This document shows, in pieces, positions 24,837-37,400 of a stretch of DNA of 64,000 bases; the first letter of the stretch is position 1; each line of letters starts with the position of its first letter. The DNA comes from Armigeres subalbatus (taxonomy: Eukaryota > Arthropoda > Insecta > Diptera > Culicidae), in the NCBI RefSeq assembly GCF_024139115.2, contig NC_085141.1:174666994-174730993 (forward strand), given 5' to 3'. Made by a program: the position numbers and the translations under genes. A model generated the notes under the pieces. The model worked only from the letters and a program-made list of their open reading frames with translations. It had not been told where the DNA came from and made no database searches.

Positions 24837-25645
24837 CATTCAGTAAATTTGTTTGAAATGACCTTATAATGATAACTGAACTCAAAAATGTTGAGATTAT
24901 TGCTTGGAGCAGTTTAAAGGGGATTTAAAAGAAAAAGAACCAATTTTCACATTATTTTCTGCCGCACCCTGTACTTACTAAATGCTTATCTCAGTTATCC
25001 CTCCCAAAATACAACGTTTTCGAATTATATTGTTGATCCGATTTAGCCACGCTCCGATTTAATCACGTTTATGACTCGATTTTACCAAGTTTCGACACAA
25101 TTTTGTTATCTATAAAAACATTTAAAATTTTAATCGTCCTCCTATTCTTATAAATCATATTGAAAACAACTAACATTTTTTCAATAAAATAACTAATACC
25201 GTCTGTTGCTTATTATGAACCATTTCTAAGTGTTTGACAAGGCTTTTGGAAGTATCTACGACTAGAAATTGACCAAGGCATACATTGCTTCATATTCGTG
25301 AAATTGAACTAAAAAAATACAAAAACTGCCTTATTCCAACATTTATTATAGTCTTTTTCGTCAAACCATCGATAATTTTTTTTTCCTATTTTTTAAATGG
25401 GTTATCTTCTGGTCTGAATTCGGGTCATTTGGTGTTGGTTTCTTCCTTTTTTCTGCAGGTCAACAAACGTGTAGTGATTCTCAAGCTTTTCGACTATAGA
25501 TCTCATAGTCGCGGGGTAAAGGCTTCGTCAAACTATTCATCGTGTCGTGACACCTTGGAGCTAAACTCAAACAAATACTTCTATTAGTTTTTGAGTAGTA
25601 GCAGCACTTTCAAGTTTTTTCAACTTATCATCATCCTTTTATGCA

Positions 25646-25690
25646 CTGACAATAATAGAACGAAAGATGCCAAAACCATTATCGCCTATA
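25646..25690. repeat. Decayed terminal fragment of the 7160/8747 MITE family
   Basis: actgacaataatagaacgaa followed by agatgccaaaaccattatcg parallels the right end of copy B. The rest is lost. Confidence 0.4.
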
Positions 25691-26370
25691 AAAAAGCGGT
25701 TCTTATAGAAAAAGTTTTGACCAGGTTTAGCTTTTAACCAGGGTTGTAGGGTCTAGAAGGGTTGTATTGCGAACTGTAATTTCTTTAGTTCTTTTTTCAA
25801 ACATAAAAATATGTGTGAAGTTTTAATTTAGAATCTAATGAAAAAATCAGTAATATTCTTAAAAGGAGAACGTTTAGAAAACTTTTATAACAAAAATTGA
25901 TATTTGTCCAAAATCTTGGATTTCATGCCGCGCGAAAACTCGCTGGTTGTGTGCAATTGAGAAAGGTGGTTCGATTGCCACGATTGGTGGTCCTAGAACG
26001 AGCGACCAGGAATATGTCGAAGATTATATATTCGATTGAGTTTTAGATTCTAAAATATATTTTTGGATGATGACCGATATAATTGTGCTATAATGTAAGG
26101 CAGGGATGGACTAATGTGGGAGGATCTTCCAACTAACCTTTAGTTGGTACTGTTATTCCTTGTTACAATGCAGTGGATGTTCGGTTCCTGGAGGATACGA
26201 CTGACATCCTTGAAAGATCCAAAGTAAACCGTAACACCGTTGGCCTCCGATAAGGGACTCGTTGAGTTAAACAGCCCCGATTTGGTTAAGGACAATCAGA
26301 TTCCAAAAATGACTGTCACAATGGTTATCCTAGTCCTCGCGTTTTTGGCTGCACAAACGTAAATTATTAG

Positions 26371-26477
26371 CCCGAGCAGCACAAGTCAGGCACAATCAGT
26401 TGCAGCAACTTATTTGTGACTAAATCTGGTCACAGACGAGTTGTAGTTACCTAAGTGAAATATGTGTGCTGCTAGGG
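26371..26477. mobile_element. 107-bp MITE, CCCGAGCAGCACA family, second copy
   Basis: CCCGAGCAGCACA at 26371-26383 and TGTGCTGCTAGGG at 26465-26477. The interior contains caacttatttgtgac / gtcacagacgagttg, giving a hairpin. Confidence 0.7.
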
Positions 26478-27179
26478 AGGCGATCGGCATATCTGAAAAT
26501 CATTTTTTCGCTGTTGCCAGTCACTCGCTTTTGATTCATGCCCTTGAAAGCTTTATGTTGTTTTGAAATTGGATTCTAACGCGATTTGCCTTGAAAGGCA
26601 GAAGAGGGCTGCTAAACAAGCGGCTCATCGGCAAGGGCATTCGTAATATTGGTTGGGATATTATGGCATCCGAATTCGCCGAACTTCTTACAAACGGCAT
26701 TTGCGTTTAATGTGTTATACCGAATTTAGGACCCCGAAGACTTCGTATGAAGATCAGCGGGGCCCATCGCCGTAGTTGTGGGGGATTTGCTGCTCCGTCA
26801 TATTTTCCCTGATTCATTTGACTTTCCGCAATTGCGTACTATTAGATCTTGTCCATTAAGAATCAATGTCTAACTTGACTACTTTATTACTAATTACTAT
26901 GTTCGAAAATTTGAACTACACAGATAAAAATATGTTGTGATTTTAAATGTATTTTCATGCACATATTTGGAGCATGCAAATAAACGTAACATTCAATCGA
27001 TCTCACTATTCTTTTAAATCGAAATAAATTTAAACGGTGCTTGCGTGTAAAATACAATCAAATTTGATTGAATATCGAATGTTAATTCGTTTGATGGGAT
27101 GTGCTGCAATTTTACACGTCGTTGAATTTTCAAAATTATTTGCTGTGTATGAAACTGCACAACATGTGAAAGATTTAGT

Positions 27180-27258
27180 TCAAACAATGTATTGGAGGGT
27201 AGCCACTTCCTTCGGTGGGTTTTGAACCCATGAGTCCAGTATGCTAGTAGTGCTTGTT
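27180..27258 (-). mobile_element. SINE fragment, same family as 43058-43200
   Basis: The reverse complement reads CTAGCATACTGGACTCATGGGTTC, then ACCGAAGGAAGTGGCTACCCTCCAATACAT (split here for length), paralleling 43091-43147. Only the 3' half of the tRNA-like head and the adjoining body remain. Confidence 0.5.
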
Positions 27259-28572
27259 TTCAATCCAGTTTGGTCCGTTTAAAGCACGGAGGTGGTCTGA
27301 CCGGGTACCCTGCCTCAGCCAACAGATCAGTGCCCCGGGTTCCAAGCAGAGGTGGTGCTAAGAGCATATTTGCGATAATGCTTTAGATCTAGGAGTGCGT
27401 CGGGTGAACTGCGATCCCACTAGTTGAGTCCGACAGTGTCAGAATGGGTTTGTCGGAAAGGGTTGTCGCCATTGGCGTAACTACAGGGGGGCTAGGGGGG
27501 GCTATAGCCCACCTAGAATCAAGTTAGCCCCCTAGAATTCCTACGACTTTGCATGAGTATGGCACACATCTCGCGCTCTGATCATATCTGGGCGTAACTG
27601 CAAATAATGAATTCTTATCATTTCTCTCTACAGTGAGTTAAATATATTTTATCATGTTTTCTAACTTCGAAAAATTGATATATCTTGGGTTAGGAATGCT
27701 AAACACGAAGGATATTACGCTCCCGTTATTCTCAGCCACACATATAATTGCTTAAGGTGAATTGCGTACGAATCTAATTTCTAAAGTAAATTACACTTCC
27801 GGAGGCACATAACGCCAAAACACAACTCGTTTTCAGTACGCACAAACAAGTTTTTTAGATGTGCTTATCACCTATGCATTGACATTTGTGCTGCCAAAAT
27901 GAGAAATCAGCCAAGGTGAAAGATAGGACGGGCATGGTTACAGTCATTTTGGGAGTCTGTCGAGAAAAATGTTGGAGTTGGAACAGTATTTTCATGCTGA
28001 TTCAATGCTGATTGAATAAATAATAGAAGTAACAGACTAACAGAACAAATACAATAGGTGAGATTTTGATTGAATAAAGAAAATTCAAGTAAAATAATAA
28101 TGTAATATTAAGACAACATGAAAAAGACAATTGTTCAACTTGAGCAGGAGACACTGGATGCTTAGGTTACTAAAGAATTTCTAACGAATATTTACTTTTA
28201 TTTATCAGCAAATCATCAACTATTTATATTTATATGGTTACATTGCGTTGCATTGCATTGCGAGCATTTTTTTTTTCAAAGTGTGCCTATGACCTCTAGC
28301 TCTCCAACAAAACCCTTAAGGTGAAGGTGGGTTGAGTACCAAAACAAAGCTTTGAAAGTATTTGTACAATAAAAACTGTCATATACTGTAGTAGCATTGG
28401 TGTCGTATTAAAAAAACAAAGAATATTAGTAGGGTGGTTCAAAAAACGACCCAGCACCACCACGCTCACTCGATTCCGTCCTATGCTCCGAGTGTCCTCC
28501 AAAAACCGATTTGAACAAAAAGTGGTTGAGCGCATGCCGGTTCAAGTTTGTATGAAAACTAGTATGGAAACT

Positions 28573-29576
28573 AAACCTTTTATTACACTGCCTACAGTGC
28601 CTCCCCTCCATACGCTGGCGAAAAGAGAACCCACACAGCTGAAAGCAACATTCCAGAGACTGAAAGAAAACCGCACCGCAGAAAAGATCCATTGATTACG
28701 TAACGCAAAAATAGCATTTTATACCCCACTCACCCCCATGTCACACTTTTTGTATGAAGCATCTGCCCCTGGTGCGATAGTGTAGACTAGACTAGACTAG
28801 CAGGATCTGCCCCTGGTGCATGGCATTTTTGAAAGGATTGTCAAGAAAAACCTTTCGATATTTTGATAGCTGAGCACAACGTATCGTTTGCCTGTAAAGC
28901 AGTTTCAAGGAGAGGTAACTAAAATGTAAAAAGACAGGAATAACGTCTTCTACCAGAGGTCGTACAGACTGAGCGCTTAACACTTAGCATGAGACAACGG
29001 ACAGGACACCCAGTGGACCAGTGGAGAATTTTTCGATCACGAAAAGTTTCTTCCTTACCGGATCGAACACATACCTTTTATTACACTGCCTACAGTGCCT
29101 CCCCTCCATACGCTGGCGAAAAGAGAACCCACATAGCTGAAAGCAACATTCCAGAGACTTCACTGAAAGAAAATTGCACCGCAGAAAAGATCCATTGATT
29201 ACGTAACGCAAAAATAGCATTTTATACCCCACTCACCCCATGTCACACTTTTTGTATGAAGCATCTGCCCCTGGTGCGATAGTGTAGACTAGACTAGACT
29301 AGCAGTATCTGCCCCTGGTGCATGGCATTTTTGAAAGGATTGTCAAGAAAAACCTTTCGATATTTTGATAGCTGAGCACAACGTATCGTATGCCTGTAAA
29401 GCAGTTTCAAGGAGAGGTAACTAAAATGTAAAAAGACAGGAATAACGTCTTCTACCAGAGGTCGTACAGACTGAGCGCTTAACACTTAGCATGAGACAAC
29501 GGACAGGACACCCAGTGGACCAGTGGAGAATTTTTCGATCACGAAAAGTTTCTTCCTTACCGGATCGAACACATAC
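28573..29576. repeat. ~500-bp direct tandem duplication inside the hAT-type element
   Basis: Copy 1 is about 28573-29074 and copy 2 about 29074-29576. The offset is 498 at the left and 502 at the right because of indels (a ttca insertion in copy 2, one C fewer). Only about six differences were counted. Each copy holds (tagac)n and a fragment of the 35437 MITE. Short frames in it are not genes. Confidence 0.9.
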
Positions 29577-29706
29577 TCCCTAGCACATGCATCTAGACGA
29601 TTGACGTCGCTAACCGCACAGCCATAAAGCCCACAATAACTTGAAATTATGTCTAATGGATATGTAAAACTCGAAACTCTTATGTATAAAGCTCTTTTTT
29701 TACGTA

Positions 29707-29921
29707 CCGTCGTCGGGGGTGACAATGGGTCAAATGGGGGTGAGAATGGGTCACTGTTTCAACTACTTAGAATGCTTCTAGAATGGATTGAATGTATCTG
29801 AGGGCAAGAATACTAAAATATAAGAGACCTTTTTGAACGATTTCGCTCTACGACCTCCAGGCTGCCGGTGAGAGCGATGACCCATTCTCACCCCCCAGAC
29901 CCATTGTCACCCCGATGGCGG
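29707..29921. mobile_element. TA-flanked MITE with 'ggtgacaatgggtc' ends
   Basis: TA at 29705-29706 and 29922-29923. The arms contain gggggtgacaatgggtc and gggggtgagaatgggtca mirrored at the right, about 45 bp each. Confidence 0.7.
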
Positions 29922-30800
29922 TACCAAATTATTGGGAATCCCACGACATTTCTAGATTTTTATGTCAGAGTCGTCACTGGATGTATTGAAATAGCTGTTT
30001 GGTAGGCCAACTTGCGGACAGTTGAACGAAAACAATAACTTTTTTGTGTTTGGCTGTAAGAATAAAAAAATTTAGCCCCCCCTAGAATTTTTCCTTAGTT
30101 ACGCCAATGGTTGTCGCAGCGATGATAAATGCCGCAGCCTCTGCAAAAACACGCTGCATTGGGGCTTTAGGTTGTCCGATACCGTTAGGACTCCAGATAC
30201 TCCTATCCTGACACCGTGATGTGAAAGAGACCTATCGTTATACCAATGCTTATACATACAAAGACTGTGTTTAACAGTACTACTATTGACTACAGCATTG
30301 ATCTTTGTGTGGAGAATCATAAAGGGATCCCATCATCTCCGGATGTTGCAGAAGCAAATGCGGCAATCTAATGAGGCCCCGAGAATTTTCCGTAGCTCGT
30401 AGCCAGATCAAAGGTGGACCCGCAAACGAGAAATGCTGGATGGTAATAATGTGGAAAATGTAACAATTTTTCAGCTGTCTGCGCTGAGAAACTCCTTCCA
30501 GTTCCAATGCTTCCTTTTAGCGTCTCTAATAGTAATCTGACACTGCCGATGATTGTCTTTGTAAATATCCGAAAATCTTACCTTCAACTGATGTTTAGGA
30601 GGAACCCTCCTGAGTGCTCGGAGGCCCTTTCAACTAGGTTTGATCACCATCTGAGGGCTCGGCTACCCGGGTAGGCTAAAGGTTTGTGGAGTCGTGGCGT
30701 GGGTAGCGTCCTCGGAGGCTTCGAAGAGGGCAAAGCCGCGGGGATCTGTCCTTGATCCACCCCTGGAAGGATGGTGAGCGTGCATATCTCCTAGGAAAAG

Positions 30801-33800
30801 GAAAGAGAGTGGGGAATTGGTAACGATGTTGCTTACCTTCTGTTTAATATTTGAAATGGAACCGTAGAGGATATAGATGTTGATGGCGGTAAGTTACCGC
30901 AGAAACGAGCTCCTACGACTATAGATCCTTGTTTATATCGACTCATATACCGAAAAATCGCGCTTGATTTGACTCATATGCACGAATAATTGTAAGAAAA
31001 TATTGAAATCGCGTTCATTGCATAGAACAATGAACAGAAGAAGATAGAAATAGAAACGGTCTAAAAACTAATAAACCATATGTACATATATACTAAAACT
31101 AAATATGTAACACAAAGAGTCTTATCAAACAGAAACAATCTTCAAAATGTTCATGACAGGCACCTGTCCATAAGCTAAAAGGTTTTATATAATAAATTTA
31201 TGAATCGGTGCGATATTAATTGACTCCGTAACAAACGAAGCATATCATTTTTTTTATATATTTATGTTTTATTGTTTTATTCTTTATTTATAACATGGCG
31301 GCAAGCGACGTAGGTGTAAATAAAACTAGTCTATACCATGGAAACATGTTCCTTTGATGTACATAGAGTGCTAAGGCAAAATTAGCAAGATGATTCTTAG
31401 AACATTCCATTATATATCGCATCACTGCGTCATCACTTGTTGGAGTGTTGTGTTCTATCAGCTGTGCAGGAAACAACCCCCACAAGCCACAAGGACGTGC
31501 CGGGCAACATATGAATCTGCCATAAAGAGAGAAAAAAAAAACAAAATCTGGCATCGCCTAGTCATCTCGTCCAACGCAGGTACCACTCGCCACCTGTTTT
31601 CTCTGTGACTGAACTCGAATGGATGCATTCGTATATCGAGAGACGTTCTCGGAATGGAACACACGTCAAAATTGGCATGTCTGCCTCATCAGTGCCAGTG
31701 CACAGCACGTGTCTCTGGAGGACGGTGAGTCGGATCGTTTTCCGGGGAGGGTATAATAAATAAGTGCTCCAGTTTTCCTTCTATCGTTTTCAATTAGATG
31801 AGCACATAGCAAAAGCATAACTTATGCATCCATGGTCACTGGATACTGCCTTTTGATGAGTAGAGGGGATATGACTCTTGAAGTTCCACCTTTTCAAGGC
31901 CAACTGCAACTTGATCATTTACTCCTAAGTCACTGCTCAAAGATAGATTCCATCACAGTGACGTACAAAGATGGATCCACTTGGCATCCACAAAGCAACG
32001 GTCGCACTCGTCATGGAAAATCCAATGCCATGTTTTCGTTGGTTCCACTTGCTAATCCGGGGTCCGCTGACTTGGTGCCATCACTGCTCGACAAGTGCAA
32101 TCGACCGAATCCAATGCTCTTCATCCCTGTATTTGCTGTTGCCCAGCACCTAGAATGCTTGCCAGACAAACGGTAGGCAATGGTGATAGATCCCTTGTGC
32201 ACTTGACCTTCGGTATTTGCAGTTCGTTCATTCCTATGGATACACCTAGTGCTACGGAGCAAAAACAAGAGCGCAGAAATAGCGGGAAACCCTTGGTAAT
32301 AAATTCACAATTTTCATTTTCACTCTCCTCCGTCGCCATCGCCCTGTAATGCAGCACGCGCCTCATTTGAATTTCCGCGAGAAAGAGCTTGATGCGATGG
32401 ATATTCTCACAAGTGGAAAATGATTGCCGTCGCCGCCGAGTTCGATGAAACAAAAACTCAAAAACAGGAAGGAAAGCAGTTTCCAGTGTGTAGGTCGGTA
32501 TGAATGTTCGGGTGCGGGTGGCGACTCGTTTTTTATCCGTGGATGGGTGGGCAACCCCCGCCGTTAACTAAGCTACGTAAATGGAGTTGGCACAATGTCA
32601 TTCCACTATACATATGCGTAAAGTTTAGCGTTCATGTTAGTGTTGTCTATTCTATATACAGAGAGTTGATGTACTTACTTCGATGAATCCATTTCAAAAA
32701 TTTAATTTTATGATGAACACTACTTTGTTTTGCTCCATTTGATTAAACGTATAGAGTATATGTAACACAACTGGAAGAAAGTAGTGTTAGGAAAGGATAG
32801 GATTTTATAATTGGTTCCCCATAATACATAATGTTCTGCGTACAAATCAAAATAACATTTCAGGAGCCATAAATATGAGAATTTTGAACGTTTATTTAAT
32901 AAACTTGAATTGTCTCCAATTTCAATTGTCATTTTTGGGATCGCAAGGCTGAGGGAAACAATGCATCAAAAAGATATCGGTTCGAATTTTCATCGTAATT
33001 CATCTTAATGTTCATAAATACACATATGTAGTGAAACTCTGTTGACATTTTTGTTTTCTTTTCTCTTATCTTCTTGCAGACATGATTAAAACCCTCACTA
33101 AAACGTGCTGTCAAATTTCGCCAAGGATACGCTACATGGAACAACCGCTTTGACCGGCACGTACACGAAACTTAGCTCATCGTTAGTAAAATCAACCACC
33201 ACCCGAAAACATACACGACTTTGGATTCGATTCAAAAGTAGAGAAAGTAGCGGTTCAGTTTTTGTTTGATTGTTTCGTTAAACTAGAACGACTTCAAACC
33301 GGTTCGAGTAAAAGCCACGAGAGTCATCAGGTCCTTCCAAAAATCCTCTCATTCGTGGAGTTTTAACGCTCACATTTGACTGACCTCCATAGCAGTGTAA
33401 TTGTTCCTAGCCTTCACAGGTTGTACCCTTCAACCTCTCCCCGTTCAAATTAAACCACCTGGGAGTTCTTCCAGGTCTGCGTTTTTGCTCACTACAAGGC
33501 ACCCCCTTGATTTGGAATTCCTTTTCTGTCGCGAAGTTTTGTTCTGAAAGGGAAAGCGAACGCTGACCAACTCAATTCTTCAAAAAACCTAAACCCCCCA
33601 AAACGATGGCTGTTTATACAAAACTATGCTTACCTGATATTGTCAAATTAAAACGCTAGTTAGTAAAACCTTTGTCCACCCGAAGAGGTCATCAATCGAA
33701 TTTACTAATTTTAACGTTTTTAAGGTACAATATCAGTTAATTATCATCGGTTTGTAATAGTAGTTAAGTCTTTTTTTGCAAAGCCACTTTTTTATTTAAT

Positions 33801-34232
33801 TACTATAGAAAGTACACTCATACATTTAATATAAATAATTAATAATTTTAATATTATAATTTTAACGAGTACTATTCACTAGCGTAGTGCTTTTTATGAG
33901 TACTTCAGTTTGCAGAAAAAAAAACACGATTTCTATACATTTTTGCGAGTGCACTATTTTGTACCCGTCGTTGGTAGAACTATAGTTGGAACCTCAGGAG
34001 AATAAGAAAGTTGGTATCGCTCTAAAACCCACTGGGTATTATTTGATAGCAAGCTACTTAATATACACACTTTTGTATCTCATATACCCTATCGCGTGTT
34101 CGGAAATTTTGTGAAAAAACCGAATATTTTCACATCAACGTATCTCGTTAAGACTCCACTTATTCCCCGATTCCCACGAAAATCTCTCAATTTTAAACCT
34201 ACGACGAGCAAAAGCATAACAAAACCCTCATC
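30801..34232. other. Region upstream of PiT, no gene recognised
   Basis: 31400-32560 is less AT-rich, with overlapping frames on both strands (up to 114 codons) that match no family I know. It may hold PiT promoter or untranslated exons. The rest is AT-rich. Confidence 0.4.
33055..33081 (+). promoter_or_regulatory. Strong splice acceptor upstream of PiT (possible 5' UTR exon start)
   Basis: A pyrimidine run ending cttcttgcag|AC at 33080 looks like a good acceptor 1.15 kb before the PiT ATG. No convincing donor pairs with it, so a 5' UTR exon is only a suggestion. GAGGACG|GTGAGT near 31730 is a possible upstream donor. Confidence 0.2.
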
Positions 34233-34425
34233 ATGGAACCATTCTCACCGGAAATATTGTGGCTGGTGATCCTCGGCTTTGTGATTGCCTTTATTTTGGC
34301 ATTTGGAATCGGTGCGAACGATGTGGCCAATTCGTTCGGAACGAGTGTCGGATCCGGTGTCTTGACGATCCGGCAGGCCTGCTGGTTGGCCACTATTTGC
34401 GAAATCACCGGAGCTGTGCTGATAG
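34233..34425 (+). CDS. PiT: PiT coding exon 1
   Basis: Start codon plus 64 codons and one extra base. It encodes the first membrane segment and the GANDVANSF signature, ending ITGAVLIG. The donor is G|GTAAGT at 34426, and the split Gly codon is completed by GT at 40673. Confidence 0.94.
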
Positions 34426-37400
34426 GTAAGTTCTAGTTTAATTTGGGTGCTAAGGTGGGATTCCGTTTTGAAAATGAATTGGCGAACGAAAACAAACACT
34501 AATTTGTTTTTTCTAAAATCTATTTCATCCATATTCCATCTGTCGGTCAAAATTTTATCTCATCTCCAACTTATCTCATTTTTGCTAGCAATAAAAAAAA
34601 CTCAGAAATAAGAAAGAAGCCCATTTGTCTTTCATTTATTGCGTTATGTTAGAATGAATATGGGAAGTAACTCTTTTGTCTTCAAACTTTTTCAGTAATT
34701 CAATAACGTGTTGAAAACTTGTTCAGTAATTCAATGAATGTTGAAAACTGAAATCACTGCTAATCAATTTTTAAAATCCTAGGAGGGCTAATTTTTTTCT
34801 AGGGAGGGCTAGCCCCTCTTATTTACGCCTGTTGGACGAAGTGGTTGTTTCGAACCTCCTTACAGAATCGCCTTTTTAGCAATTTTATTAGGATAAGGTA
34901 TGAGTAGGTAATTTCGATTTTTACTTATATTTGGTTACCTCTGTTTTAACTAAAGTCCAACAATGTATTGAAGGTCCATCTTGTGTTGGAGTTGGTGAAG
35001 GTTTCGGCCAAATTATTATCGATCGCTCTGATCTGTCTACGTAGCTCTCGACTGGCACCCTGAAAGTTTGTTCCATTGTCCGAGTGAATCTCAATGGACG
35101 ACCCGCGGCGTGCCACAAACCGACGTATAGTCATCTTGCATGACTCTGCTGACGGGGTGTGAGCAACTTCTAGGTGAACGGCTCTAACAGTAAGGCACGT
35201 AAATAAGGCAACCCAACGTTTAACGAGGCTACCCGGACCTGGACGGGTCCAAAGTAATCGAGTCCGACGTATGAAAATAGATGTGCCATGACTGCTAGTC
35301 ATGCTTTTGGGAGAGGAGCCGTCCTTGGGGCTGCCGGTGCTGCCTTTGCGATTTTTCAGGCCTGACATTCCTTAACCACCTGGCGAATTGCCGTTCAAAG
35401 ATTGCTCACGTGGAACCGTTGACGTGGATCTCATTATGGAAGATTCATTGATTACGTAACGCAAAAATTAGGCATTTCAACCCCCCTCCCCCTTATGTCA
35501 CACTTTTTGTATGAAACATCTAAAAACTTTGTATGGATCGTCACACGTCGCTCATCCCCCTCTAAGCGTTACGTAATTTGTGGACGCTCCCTTATATACC
35601 GTCGAATGATTTGCGTGTATAAATCGACGGTGATACCAGTCGATGACCAGCTTGGTAGGATAGTGATGACGTTCGACAATAATCGGGAACTTGAATACGG
35701 ACTTGGGAATACGGAACTGCCCCTATACGACTGTCTACCCGCATCACGCCATGCTCGTCCAAGAACGGCGACAATTTATAGACCGGATTAGTCTTTTCAA
35801 TGGCCCTTTTTGAATTCTTATACGTTTTAGCACGGCTATTTCGTCAGGACATGCTGAAGCTTGGACTATGCGCCAAAGGTTGTTCTCTGTATTCTGTAAT
35901 TCTTGCTGCTTTAGGTGATCTGTTACTAGCACCTCCTTCTTAATTTTGTGATAACAGTTATTAATGAATCGATGAGTATATGCAGCTGTTCGGAGCGGAC
36001 ATTCCCACTTGGAATATTCGCTGATTTGATAGACATCCTCTACGGCCCTGAAGTAAGCTGCACATGCGTACGCTCCCTCGCTAGCATCTGTGAAGACATG
36101 CAACTCTATCGAATCGATCTCTGCCGCGGCGAATCTTGGGAAGTAGGCTATTTTTTTCCCTAGGCGATGGAGGGGGAATCTGCTCAACAGACATCCTGGG
36201 TTGTCCAGGAAGTGCGGGGTTAGGGACCACTTCCAACAGAAAACGAGGGAGGCAGGACTACTTCCCGACCCGCTAAACCGTTTGCATTGCCGCCAAGCCC
36301 ATAGTCCCTTCGGCACAACCAGAAAGTAATGCTTCAAAGGGGGCCAGTGCACAACGCACCCTCGAGGTTAGCTGTGTGTCCTTGCAGCATCGAACATCCC
36401 CAAGTAACCATGGAGCTAAATATACTTGCAAATAATACAGCCATTAAAGTTGACTTAACGTGGAAAAATGCCCTTTTACGAACAAAATAATGCCTTATTA
36501 CTTTGACATGTTGAAATAAAACATATGTAATGCATCGGTGCATTCGTAACGCTGAACTAGTGTATCGTTGCTTGACAGGCGATGAATAAATGCATCTTTA
36601 CATCGGTAAAACCGATCTAATGCAATTAGAATTTAATATGCTGATCTGTGATTGATTACATGCATGAATTAATGCTTGGTGGTTACTTGGGTCGTGACTC
36701 GCTTTTTTAGAAGAATACCATGGTATCGTGCCAGCGCATTGCCGGCTTTCCAGGTAGCCTTACCAAGCCCTATGTCCTCGGAAGGTGGGAAGGGTCGACT
36801 TCGTTCCTGCTTCCTTCTGCACGACTGGTATCAGGAATGATGATGCCGCGTGCACCCCAAATTGACCTCTCTGCGATAGGGTCTATTCGCCAACACACAG
36901 AGGGACTTGCCGACGCGGTGCCTACGCCTGCCCCAGTTTTGACGAGGACCCCTTTCCGTCCTCGGGCTCGGAACCCACCCGGCCGCGAAAGCGACGATAC
37001 CATGTTCTTCGCGCGGCCACTTGTTCGATAAAAGGATCGAGTTCGACCACAGGGCATGATCACCGGTATGACCCATGAAGCTGAATCCGAACCCTTAGAC
37101 CACCTCTTATTTGCGCCTGAACTAGCCATCTTTGAGTCCACGCGCCATTTTCTGTGTAGCTCCGAGGCAATTTGGGTGATAGCCGATAAAACGGCGTTCC
37201 AGCCAACATTACACATCCTCCAAACTAGGTTGTCCGGGGTAGTGTCCAGACCACATGTGGCAAGCATGTGGTCACGCATTGCGCGAAAACGTGGGCACAC
37301 GAACAACACGTGTTCCGCCGTTTCCTCTAAACCTGCGCACACCAAGCGCGACCATGATTCCCTCCGCCTCAGTGTCGTAACTGTTGAGATAATCATCGAC

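Larger units (their letters stand above)
23408..24971 (+). mobile_element. Tc1/mariner-type transposon (maT/DD37-like), defective
   Basis: TA duplicates at 23406-23407 and 24972-24973. Perfect 22-bp TIRs begin CAGGGTGCGGCAGAAAATAA. Plus-strand transposase relics: APVFIDVGVRINTELFIGIL followed by KDQVLPW near 24226-24310, and WHPSSPDLNPLGYTIGAHAE near 24405-24470, where the family expects PLDY, so the third catalytic Asp position is Gly. Frameshifts abound and two MITEs sit inside. The 1,564-bp length fits an intact-length mariner-like element plus inserts. Confidence 0.85.
27470..30109. mobile_element. 2.64-kb hAT-type element with 8-bp TSD (nonautonomous)
   Basis: GTTGTCGC at 27462-27469 and 30110-30117. 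Perfect 14-bp ends, CATTGGCGTAACTA and TAGTTACGCCAATG, are followed inward by G-rich (ggggggctag) and C-rich (tagccccccc) blocks. No transposase frame was recognised. It contains the tandem duplication at 28573-29576 and the MITE at 29707-29921. Confidence 0.85.
27246..30800 (-). mobile_element. LINE with RNase H domain (I/LOA group), split by a hAT-type element
   Basis: Minus-strand pieces: RRQLKNCYIFHII (RT linker region, 30440-30500) and YKHWYNDRSLSHHGVRIGVSG followed by VLTVSDNLKPQCSVF (30130-30250). Then, across the hAT junction, FAEAAAFIIAATTLSDKPIL and TLSDSTSGIAVH. This is RNase H order: Asp in N-D-R-S, Glu in FAE, Asp in SDS. Most of the RT itself is missing between the linker and RNase H. 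Family level is tentative. Confidence 0.5.

Noticed and set aside
28426..28692. C2H2 zinc-finger-like frame (CRQCNKRF...HALNH)
   Set aside because: The Cys-to-His spacing is too long for a finger and the frame crosses the tandem-duplication boundary inside a transposon.
31832..32176. 114-codon frame upstream of PiT
   Set aside because: Several overlapping frames on both strands are open because the DNA is less AT-rich; none shows a domain or family motif.
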